Shown here piece by piece: positions 1 through 5,541 of a stretch of DNA of 7,390 nt; within the stretch, counting starts at the first letter, position 1; every line of letters begins with the position of its first letter. This DNA is from Chloroflexi bacterium UBA2235 (lineage in GTDB: Bacteria; Chloroflexota; UBA11872; UBA12225): contig DDYL01000199.1 in the NCBI GenBank assembly GCA_002347925.1, forward strand, positions 1 through 7,390, written 5' to 3'. A program made the translations under genes and the position numbers. Below the pieces are notes generated by a model. It saw only the letters and a list, made by a program, of their open reading frames with translations, did no database searches and was not told the DNA's origin.

Positions 1-951
1 AGCTCGATCAAGCAAGAGTGTCGCCAATGCAACATCTTCAATCGCGATCCCTTGTGATTCGAAAAGGGTGACCTGATCCTGACTGGTTCGTCCCGGATAC
101 GTGCCCGCCACAATAGCCCCCAACTCCACCGCCCTCGACCAATCGAAATGGCCCGATGCGTGGGCGGCGATCAAATCTCCCGCCTCACGCATGGCCCCCG
201 CGAGGTGGTCGACGACGACGAGGTCTGCCCGGGAAACAACATCGCTGTCTAATTCGGCCACGTCTGCCCGGTTGATCCCCGCGCCGACGACATGCATGCC
301 GGAGCGTATCCACTCCCCACGGACAACTGGCGTCCTCGCGCTTGTGATCGCAATCACAACATCAGCGCCCACGATTGCGTCTTCGGGCGTCTCACAAATC
401 GCGATGTCAAGGTGCGGATTCCGCTGGCCCGAGACCAGCTGATATGCCTCGGCGAACGTGGCCCGCCGTTTTTCTGAACGGCTCCATACACGCGCGTGGG
501 AGATCTGGGGCATCGCGGTGACCAAGGCGAGCAATTGGGTAACCGCTTGCCCGCCCGCTCCGATGATGGCTACCGTCGCACTGACTGGCCTTGCCAACAG
601 CGAAGTTGCAAACCCGGTAGCCGCACCGGTCCGGAACCGTCCAAGCCAGTCAGCTTCCACGATCCCGCGCAACTCGCCAGTACTCGCGCGGTACACGAGC
701 ACGAGAAAGCGCGCACCGCCGGCAGCGGTTGAATACACCTTCAGCCCCATGGCATCGTATTCCGGCAACGCTCCCGACATCACTTGGAGCGATGTGGGAC
801 GAGCAGGATCAATGCCAGGGAATAGTCGATCCCGCGGGATATTGGCGCCCCGGCCACTTCCCAGAGACCGGAACGCCGCCTGGACCGCCTCGAGCGCAAG
901 CGGCATGGTCACAAGCGAACGCACGTCTGCCTCAGACAGAAACCTGGTCAT
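1..951 (-). CDS. Ornithine cyclodeaminase / mu-crystallin family protein, C-terminus cut by window edge
   Basis: The reading frame is open from an ATG at 951 to the left edge, giving 317 residues without a stop. The family is usually 310-350 residues, so only the last few are missing. Members are NAD(P)-dependent enzymes that cyclise ornithine to proline or reduce imines or 2-oxo acids (alanine dehydrogenase, ketimine reductase, SbnB-like). Visible landmarks are GLKVYS with the substrate-binding lysine K71, GRFRTGAATG with R107, the Rossmann loop GAGGQA at 131-136, AELD with the probable catalytic D235, and the C-terminal family signature DQVTLFESQGIAIED at 292-306. The start is supported by GGAG five bases before the ATG. 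The gene lies 87 bp downstream of mutM on the same strand and may be read with it, although the two functions are unrelated. The family is clear; the exact substrate cannot be told from sequence, so ornithine deamination should not be assumed. Confidence 0.9.
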   Translation of the reverse strand, partial: MTRFLSEADVRSLVTMPLALEAVQAAFRSLGSGRGANIPRDRLFPGIDPARPTSLQVMSGALPEYDAMGLKVYSTAAGGARFLVLVYRASTGELRGIVEADWLGRFRTGAATGFATSLLARPVSATVAIIGAGGQAVTQLLALVTAMPQISHARVWSRSEKRRATFAEAYQLVSGQRNPHLDIAICETPEDAIVGADVVIAITSARTPVVRGEWIRSGMHVVGAGINRADVAELDSDVVSRADLVVVDHLAGAMREAGDLIAAHASGHFDWSRAVELGAIVAGTYPGRTSQDQVTLFESQGIAIEDVALATLLLDRA

Positions 952-1038
952 CTTCACTCCAATTCGTCATTGCAAACCTGTCATGTGGAGCCTGTCCATC
1001 AGGGACTCGCTCCCGCATTTGTCGTCGGCTTCACATGA

Positions 1039-1959
1039 TCAGGTTGCTGCTGGCAGTTGCTGACACTCTGGACAGAAGTACGTTCCCCGGCCTCCGACAA
1101 CTTCACGAATGATCAGCGGTACCGCGCCGTTGGGTGCCGTTCCGACTGCCAGGCACTGGACACAAGGTTCACCCGGACAACCGTGAGCCTGGAGAAAATC
1201 TCGCCCTGCGTCCACTGGGTCGACCACCTCCGAACGTCGATTTCCCATCATTAGCGCGCCTCCGACCGGTACTGCAATGGCAAGGATCCCAACGATAGCT
1301 TCGTGAAGACGCTTGGTCTCATGCAAATCCAGACTTCCCGCGAGGCGTCGCGGATGAATCCTTGCCCGGTAGAGCGATTCATCGGCGTAGATATTGCCGA
1401 TCCCGGCAACGCACGTCTGATCAAGAAGTGCGACTTTGATGGGCCGACCGCGGCGAAGCGCGAGGCGGGTGCCGAGGACCTGAGGCGAAAATGCGGGGTC
1501 GATAGGATCAGGTCCGTATCCATGGCCCCCAACGAAACCATCGACATCGGCACTGTGCATGAGCCGAACCCAGCAAAACCGCCTCTGATCATTAATGAAA
1601 AGCGTGTCACCATTGGTGAAAGAGATCCAGACACGGGTTGCCGTGTCTGGCAGGACGGCACCTGCGAGAGGATATGGATGACCACCCAAAATCCGCGATC
1701 CATCGTTGCGAATATGGACCAGCTGCCCCGCAATCTTGAGGTGAAGCGCTAGCGTGGCTGGTCGATCGAGCGATACCAGCAACATCTTGCCAACTCGACC
1801 GATTGCCGTGATCGTTGCGCCTTGAACTGAAGCGTCATCCAGACCAGGCGCCGGATGCCACCGTTTCTCGTCGAGAACGTGGAGGCGCAATATTGTCGCC
1901 CCCACCAGGAACGGTTCGACGCGGCGCCGAAATCCCTCGACTTCCGGTAATTCAGGCAT
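1039..1959 (-). CDS. mutM: Formamidopyrimidine-DNA glycosylase (Fpg/MutM)
   Basis: This bifunctional base-excision repair enzyme removes oxidised purines such as 8-oxoguanine and FapyG and then cleaves the abasic site by beta/delta elimination. The 306-residue protein begins MPELPEVEG; loss of Met1 exposes the catalytic P2, with E3 next to it, which fixes the start at 1959. Other landmarks are K58 in GRVGKMLL (equivalent of Lys57), LHLKIAGQL at 72-80, the DNA-contact loop NDQRRF at 123-128, the helix-two-turn-helix segment LLDQTCVAGIGNIYADESL at 178-196 with N189, and a C-terminal zinc finger with C266, C269, C296 and C299 and the conserved R291 in GGRGT. The length exceeds the usual 270-290 residues. 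Extra residues lie in the 90-107 loop and in the zinc finger, where 26 rather than about 16 residues separate the cysteine pairs. RRFC replaces the usual RRFG. No Shine-Dalgarno is seen; a TACACT box 9 bases before the ATG suggests a leaderless mRNA. The gene is divergent from ugd. Confidence 0.95.
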   Translation of the reverse strand: MPELPEVEGFRRRVEPFLVGATILRLHVLDEKRWHPAPGLDDASVQGATITAIGRVGKMLLVSLDRPATLALHLKIAGQLVHIRNDGSRILGGHPYPLAGAVLPDTATRVWISFTNGDTLFINDQRRFCWVRLMHSADVDGFVGGHGYGPDPIDPAFSPQVLGTRLALRRGRPIKVALLDQTCVAGIGNIYADESLYRARIHPRRLAGSLDLHETKRLHEAIVGILAIAVPVGGALMMGNRRSEVVDPVDAGRDFLQAHGCPGEPCVQCLAVGTAPNGAVPLIIREVVGGRGTYFCPECQQLPAAT

Positions 1960-2160
1960 CTCGGGAGGAGTGTAAACCGCGTCCGGTCAAAGTCACTGGA
2001 ACGTGTATTCCCTCGCGGAGCATTCGGGCAGGTGGCAAACATACCGTCCCCATCGGGAGTTCGTTACTGAGGGGGAGCGCGGTGAACCGTTGCGAACCAA
2101 CCCAGACAGACCAAGTGCGGCGACCAGTTCGCCCTGCACGACGCACCAGGTGAAACATTC
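1960..2160. promoter_or_regulatory. Divergent intergenic region between mutM and ugd
   Basis: This 201-bp spacer must carry the start signals for both genes. On the minus side a TACACT box directly precedes mutM (separate entry). On the plus side AGGTG lies eight bases before the ugd ATG and is the likely ribosome-binding site. I could not place a convincing -35/-10 pair for ugd; TACCGT at 2042-2047 fits TANNNT but has no good -35. GCGAAC at 2092-2097 and GTTCGC at 2127-2132 form a 6-bp inverted repeat with a 29-base loop, which may be chance. No small gene is credible here. Confidence 0.5.
1969..1974 (-). promoter_or_regulatory. Putative -10 box (TACACT) of mutM, leaderless type
   Basis: On the minus strand TACACT is followed by nine bases (CCTCCCGAG) and then the mutM ATG. 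A -10 element at this distance would start transcription at or within a few bases of the start codon. The absence of any purine-rich Shine-Dalgarno agrees with this. No strong -35 is visible at 16-18 bp; TTGACC lies only 10 bp upstream of the box, too close for a standard spacer. The call is inferred from spacing alone. Confidence 0.45.
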
Positions 2161-3483
2161 ATGAAGCAAATCTGTGTTGTCGGGACCGGCTACGTAGGCT
2201 TGGTCACCGGTACGTGCCTTGCTGATCTCGGCAATCGCGTGATCTGCCTCGACATTGACGAAGCGAAGATTGCCCGCCTCCAGGGTGGCGAACTGACGAT
2301 CTATGAACCCGGGCTGGAGGAACTGGTCGCCCGCAACGTGGCATCCGGTCGACTGAGTTTCACCACCAGTTACGCCGAGGCGGTGCCCGACGCTGACTTC
2401 TGCTTCATCGCGGTGAATACACCGTCGGGGACCGAGGGTGAAGCCGACCTTGGTCAGGTCCGGGCAGCGGCGGCCGCCCTTGCAGCCCACCTCAAGGATG
2501 GGGCGATCGTCATCAACAAGTCCACGGTGCCCATCGGAACCGCAGACCGGGTCGATCAGATCATTTCCAGACACCTACCTCCCGGTCGCGAACACGTCCA
2601 CATTGGAGTAGTGTCAAACCCCGAGTTCCTTCGTGAGGGGTCGGCAGTGGCTGACTTCATGCGCCCAGACCGGGTTGTACTCGGCGCAACTCGGCGGAGC
2701 GACGCGGAGTACGTCGCGACCCTCTACATCAGTCTTCAAGCACCAATCCTCATCACTGACCCACGTACGGCAGAAATGATCAAGTACGCATCGAATGCCT
2801 TCCTGGCAACCAAGATCAGTTTCATCAATGAAGTTGCGTCAATCTGCGACAAACTCGGCGCTGATGTCCGTCAGGTTGCGGATGGAATGGGGCGCGACGC
2901 GCGCATTGGCCGCTCATTCCTCGACGCTGGCCTTGGTTGGGGTGGAAGCTGCTTTCCCAAAGACGTGAAGGCACTCGCACACATGGGTGCTGTCGCTGGT
3001 TGTCATCCGCTGCTGCTCCGGACGGTCATCGAAATCAACAAGGATCAGCGACGAAAGGTGATCCAGCGCCTTCGGGACACCCTTGGCAGCCTCGAGGGCC
3101 TCACCGTCACGCTTCTCGGCCTAGCCTTCAAGCCGAACACCGACGACATGCGCGAGGCTCCCGCCCTGGAGATTGCCCATCTTCTGCTCGGCGAGGGCGC
3201 GCGCGTACGGGCCTATGATCCGGTCGCGATGAGCCGTGGACGCGAGGTATTACCAGATTGCACCTATGCAAGTGATGCCTACGAGGCCGTCACCGGGGCT
3301 GACGCCGTTGTGCTTGTCACTGACTGGAACGAATTCAAGAACCTCGATCTTTCGAGAGTGAGGTCGCTGATGAACCGACCAGTATTCATTGACGGGCGAA
3401 ATGTATACGACCCGGTAAAGGCTCGCGCGGCTGGGCTCATTTATCACGCGATTGGGCGCGGCAGCGGAGAGGCGGTCAAATAA
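2161..3483 (+). CDS. ugd: UDP-glucose 6-dehydrogenase
   Basis: This cytosolic enzyme oxidises UDP-glucose to UDP-glucuronate with two NAD+, supplying precursor for acidic exopolysaccharide, capsule or glycan synthesis. It is 440 residues, normal for the family. The N-terminal NAD domain opens with the GTGYVGLVTG loop (8-17) and the acidic D31/D33 at the end of strand two. The central part has VNTPSG (85-90), NKSTVPIGT (119-127), SNPEFLREG (152-160) with E155, and EMIKYASNAFLATKISFINE (205-224) with K208, N212 and K218. The catalytic cysteine is C264 in GGSCFPKD, with D268. The C-terminal domain has LLGLAFKPNTDDMREAP (318-334) and FIDGRN (409-414). The start is supported by AGGTG eight bases upstream. 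A few related enzymes act on UDP-ManNAc or GDP-mannose, but the motifs and length favour UDP-glucose. It is divergent from mutM and converges on the downstream dehydrogenase. No glycosyltransferase or other polysaccharide gene adjoins it in the window. Confidence 0.95.
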   Translation: MKQICVVGTGYVGLVTGTCLADLGNRVICLDIDEAKIARLQGGELTIYEPGLEELVARNVASGRLSFTTSYAEAVPDADFCFIAVNTPSGTEGEADLGQVRAAAAALAAHLKDGAIVINKSTVPIGTADRVDQIISRHLPPGREHVHIGVVSNPEFLREGSAVADFMRPDRVVLGATRRSDAEYVATLYISLQAPILITDPRTAEMIKYASNAFLATKISFINEVASICDKLGADVRQVADGMGRDARIGRSFLDAGLGWGGSCFPKDVKALAHMGAVAGCHPLLLRTVIEINKDQRRKVIQRLRDTLGSLEGLTVTLLGLAFKPNTDDMREAPALEIAHLLLGEGARVRAYDPVAMSRGREVLPDCTYASDAYEAVTGADAVVLVTDWNEFKNLDLSRVRSLMNRPVFIDGRNVYDPVKARAAGLIYHAIGRGSGEAVK

Positions 3484-3493
3484 CCAGGCGACG

Positions 3494-3529
3494 GTCCTGA
3501 CGACCTCATCTCTCCCCGGGCGTCAGGAC
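3494..3529. terminator. Inverted repeat at ugd / dehydrogenase convergent junction, probable bidirectional terminator
   Basis: GTCCTGACG at 3494-3502 and CGTCAGGAC at 3521-3529 are perfect 9-bp complements with an 18-base loop. The repeat starts 11 bases after the ugd stop and overlaps the last codons and stop of the convergent dehydrogenase gene. That position suits a hairpin ending transcription from both sides. On the plus side it is followed by a pyrimidine-rich run (ATCTTCCCCTCTCCC). On the minus side a TTATTT stretch appears about 13 bases beyond. Neither is a classic uninterrupted U-tract and the loop is long, so termination is only probable. Confidence 0.55.
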
Positions 3530-4552
3530 GATCTTCCCCTCTCCCTTGGCACGGGCGGCATCGAATCCTGCCGACCAATCCTCCAGAGGCCGAACCTGAG
3601 TGACAAGAGGCAGGGTGTCCACTTGGCCGCGCCCCATCAAATCGATGGCAGTAATCCACGATGACGGCGTGCTTGAAAACGTGCCCCGAAGGGTGATTTC
3701 CTTCAAGACCAGGACGTCAACCGAAACAGGGGCCGGGCGCCCGTAGAGACCGATCTGCAGCACTGTCCCTCGACGGTTGACAAGCGCGAGGCACCCATCA
3801 AGGGAAGACGGCGCACCCGCCGCCTCGATAGCAACATCGACCCCGAGTCCGCCAGTGCGTTCGCGGATGACGTCAGTGACATTTTCGCGAGTCACGTCAA
3901 TCAGGTCCTCAAACCCAAGTTGGCGGGCAAGGGCGAACCGGGAGGCGTCGGCTCCGGTACCCAGAATGATCACCACGCTTCCGGCTGCCCTGGCAACTTG
4001 CGCACACAGCAACCCGATTGGGCCGGGGCCAGAAACCACTGTGAACGGAGGGTGCCATCCCTCCTTGCTCATTCCGATCACTTCCATGATGCCGTGGACG
4101 CAACACGCCAGCGGTTCGGTGAGGGCACCCGCTTCGATGGTCACAGTCGGAGGGAGAAGGAGGATGTTGGCGACCGGAACCTTGACGTACCCAGCAAAGC
4201 CACCATCAACGTGACCTCCAAGCCAGCGACGCTGTGGGCACAGGTTCAAGAGCCCAGAGGCGCAGAACGAACATGACCCGCAGGTAGAAATCGTTGTCTG
4301 GGCGGTCACACGGTCGCCCGGTGAAAGGCCGGTAACCCCAGCGCCAATGGCCACAATCGTCCCGGCAGTCTCGTGACCGATTGTGACCGGAGGTACCACG
4401 ACATACTCATCATCCTGAATATGAAGGTCGGTACCGCAAATTCCCGTAGCGCCAACCCTGAAGACCACCTCACCTGGACCGGGTGTCGGGTCTGCGACAT
4501 CCCTCAGTTCGAGGTTTCCGGGACCAGTTTGTGTCTTGACCAGAGCCTTCAT
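3506..4552 (-). CDS. Zinc-dependent alcohol/polyol dehydrogenase (medium-chain dehydrogenase family)
   Basis: This is an MDR-family oxidoreductase using NAD(P)+ and a catalytic zinc, closest in layout to sorbitol/threonine/alcohol dehydrogenases. The frame opens at 4561, but GGGAG touches that ATG directly and lies nine bases before a second ATG at 4552, so I start at 4552 (348 residues, beginning MKALVKT). In numbering from 4561, the catalytic-zinc ligands are C42 in GICGTDLH, H63-E64 in GHE and probably E149 in LTEPLACCVHG. The structural-zinc cysteines C94, C97, C100 and C108 are all present. The Rossmann loop is GPGPIGLL at 178-185. Strand two ends ILGTGADASR (199-208) with no acidic residue at its tip, which may allow NADP(H). 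The substrate cannot be assigned. It follows the receiver gene on the same strand after about 74 bp and is convergent with ugd. Confidence 0.9.
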   Translation of the reverse strand: MKALVKTQTGPGNLELRDVADPTPGPGEVVFRVGATGICGTDLHIQDDEYVVVPPVTIGHETAGTIVAIGAGVTGLSPGDRVTAQTTISTCGSCSFCASGLLNLCPQRRWLGGHVDGGFAGYVKVPVANILLLPPTVTIEAGALTEPLACCVHGIMEVIGMSKEGWHPPFTVVSGPGPIGLLCAQVARAAGSVVIILGTGADASRFALARQLGFEDLIDVTRENVTDVIRERTGGLGVDVAIEAAGAPSSLDGCLALVNRRGTVLQIGLYGRPAPVSVDVLVLKEITLRGTFSSTPSSWITAIDLMGRGQVDTLPLVTQVRPLEDWSAGFDAARAKGEGKIVLTPGER

Positions 4553-4561
4553 CGCTGCCAT

Positions 4562-4566
4562 CTCCC
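4562..4566 (-). promoter_or_regulatory. Ribosome-binding site of the zinc dehydrogenase gene
   Basis: GGGAG on the minus strand abuts the ATG at 4561 but is nine bases from the ATG at 4552. Only the second spacing suits initiation, so this site decides in favour of the shorter product. MDR proteins also commonly begin MKAL-, as the shorter form does. Confidence 0.6.
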
Positions 4567-4626
4567 GTTGCGCCCGACGGTTGCGAGTTCACCGGCAATG
4601 GTAGACGACCCACGTGGCAGCCATGT

Positions 4627-4992
4627 TCAGGCGTTTAGAACCCTGTTCACCGCCGCAATCAGGGTGGAGGGACTAAAAGGCTTTGAGAGGTACATGTTCG
4701 CCCCGCTTTTCATTCCCTCTTCAACTTCGTGAGGAAGTGTCCTGGCAGAAAGCATGATTATCGGAGTTGGAGCAAGGTGGGGTACAGAGCGGATGGTCCG
4801 GGTCAGTTCGATCCCGGTCATGCCCGGCATTACCACGTCAACCACTGCTGCATCGGGACGCAGCTCTTCCATGAGCGCCATGGCGCTCATCCCATCGTCG
4901 GCCTCAACAATTTCATGACCAACCCTACGCAGGAAAATCCCGATGATCCGTCTGATGTCGGGCTCATCGTCGGCAACAAGAACTCGCGCCAT
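4627..4992 (-). CDS. Single-domain response regulator receiver (CheY-like)
   Basis: This 121-residue protein is a receiver domain with no output domain. It presumably takes a phosphoryl group from a histidine kinase and acts by protein contact or as a phosphorelay intermediate. All signature residues are present: acidic pair D8-D9 in VADDEP, phospho-acceptor D52 in VVDVVMPGMTG, S82 in IIMLSAR, the aromatic switch Y101, and K104 in LSKPF. The start is the ATG at 4992, giving MARVLVADDEP, the expected first strand of the fold. The frame stays open to a TTG at 5031, but those 13 extra residues add nothing to the domain. The Shine-Dalgarno is weak (GGA about 11 bases upstream). No histidine kinase is in the window, so this is an orphan regulator here. 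Its neighbours, a dehydrogenase and a Dabb protein, do not reveal its pathway. Confidence 0.92.
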   Translation of the reverse strand: MARVLVADDEPDIRRIIGIFLRRVGHEIVEADDGMSAMALMEELRPDAAVVDVVMPGMTGIELTRTIRSVPHLAPTPIIMLSARTLPHEVEEGMKSGANMYLSKPFSPSTLIAAVNRVLNA

Positions 4993-5175
4993 TTCCGAAA
5001 TTCCTATCAGGCAGCACTCTCTTGAGGGCAACGGATGCGCCCAAATCTCGAGTCATGCAGACTAGCAGTGTGTCAGCCTCTGGAGCCTAACAGTGAGCGT
5101 GAAGCGAGTGATGACAAATAGGATGTGAGGTAACGGCGATGTTACGCGAGCGTTCTTGACAACTCCCTTCGAGAC
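4993..5175. promoter_or_regulatory. Intergenic region upstream of the receiver gene
   Basis: This 183-bp gap lies between the end of the Dabb gene and the start of the receiver gene, both on the minus strand. It is long enough for a promoter. It contains a small perfect inverted repeat, GTAAC-GGCGAT-GTTAC, at 5130-5145, about 30 bases past the Dabb stop. This could be a weak terminator for that gene or an operator for the receiver gene. No T-run follows it on the minus strand. I see no convincing -35/-10 pair and no coding sequence. Confidence 0.4.
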
Positions 5176-5484
5176 TCAGGCCGAGAAGTCGACAATTGTC
5201 ACGCCACCAACAGCTTCACGAACGGCCCGGAGACCCTGCGCCGCCTTCTGGTGGCGTGGATCCGGAAGATACGCGTCCCGGGATGCCTCGTCCGCGAATT
5301 CCATGATGAACCCATGAGTGTAGGCCTTGCCCGCCGCTTCCGGGCTGTCATTCCGTCCCCAGACAAACGAGAGGAGCCCCGGGATCTCCCCGACCAGAGC
5401 GCCGAGGTCAGCCATCGCTGAAGAGACTTCACTTTCGGCGACTTCCGTCCGCACTTTCACCAGAACGATATGCCTTACTGTCAT
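5176..5484 (-). CDS. Dabb (stress-responsive alpha/beta barrel) family protein
   Basis: This is a 102-residue cytosolic protein with a dimeric ferredoxin-like fold. Family features are the opening MTVRHIVLVKV with H5, the segment GEIPGLLSFVWGRN (52-65 or nearby) that matches the common IPGV-x-x-F-x-x-G-x-N pattern, the THGF strand, and F(A/S)D-x(5)-Y-x-x-PxH near YLPDPRHQ. Dabb proteins are found in stress responses and as small cyclases or helpers in secondary metabolism; the sequence does not say which applies. The start at 5484 fits the fold. The frame is open to 5670, but that extension would overlap the start of argC and resembles no domain. No Shine-Dalgarno precedes the ATG; instead TATACT lies eight bases upstream, suggesting a leaderless mRNA. 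The gene is divergent from argC across a short region with a palindrome. Confidence 0.85.
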   Translation of the reverse strand: MTVRHIVLVKVRTEVAESEVSSAMADLGALVGEIPGLLSFVWGRNDSPEAAGKAYTHGFIMEFADEASRDAYLPDPRHQKAAQGLRAVREAVGGVTIVDFSA

Positions 5485-5488
5485 GGGT

Positions 5489-5504
5489 CGCGAGTATACT
5501 CGCG
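5489..5504. promoter_or_regulatory. 16-bp perfect palindrome with a bidirectional TATACT -10 box
   Basis: CGCGAGTATACTCGCG is fully self-complementary and sits in the 57-bp gap between the divergent Dabb gene (ATG at 5484) and argC (GTG at 5542). Because of the symmetry both strands read TATACT, a one-mismatch match to TATAAT. On the plus strand the box is at 5495-5500, leaving about a 35-base leader for argC. On the minus strand it lies eight bases before the Dabb ATG. The site could be a shared symmetrical -10 element, an operator for a dimeric regulator covering the promoters, or both. No strong -35 is seen on either side. Confidence 0.55.
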
Positions 5505-5532
5505 CCTGCCTCGAACACCATGCAACGGGAGT

Positions 5533-5536
5533 AGGA
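5533..5536 (+). promoter_or_regulatory. Ribosome-binding site of argC
   Basis: AGGA five bases before the GTG at 5542, with a further GGGAG at 5527-5531, supports initiation at this GTG. The in-frame ATG at 5470 lies inside the divergent Dabb gene, upstream of the putative promoter, so it is not the start. Confidence 0.6.
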
Positions 5537-5541
5537 TCAAC

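Noticed and set aside
101..1063. Overlapping plus-strand open frames of 113 and 201 codons
   Set aside because: They lie antisense to the cyclodeaminase-family gene, whose minus-strand frame has every family motif. The plus-strand products have low-complexity, Arg/Ser/Pro-rich composition and no recognisable domain.
1993..2574. 193-codon minus-strand frame overlapping ugd
   Set aside because: It is antisense to well-conserved ugd codons, has no domain resemblance and would fill the divergent promoter region.
3777..4276. Plus-strand frames of 145 and 118 codons
   Set aside because: They are antisense shadows of the zinc dehydrogenase, which carries all its zinc ligands on the minus strand.
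4566..4585. Near-repeat GTTGCG / GTTGCG upstream of the zinc dehydrogenase
   Set aside because: The units are six bases long with only two copies, which is expected by chance in G+C-rich DNA.
4993..5031. TTG start extending the receiver protein by 13 residues
   Set aside because: The ATG at 4992 begins exactly at the first strand of the receiver fold, and the extension has no supporting site.
5156..5161. Consensus TTGACA on the plus strand
   Set aside because: No -10 box lies at the proper distance and no plus-strand gene follows; it lies just past the Dabb stop codon.
5470..5541. ATG at 5470 as the argC start
   Set aside because: It lies inside the divergent Dabb gene and upstream of the promoter-like palindrome. 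The GTG at 5542 has a good Shine-Dalgarno and gives the normal ArgC length.
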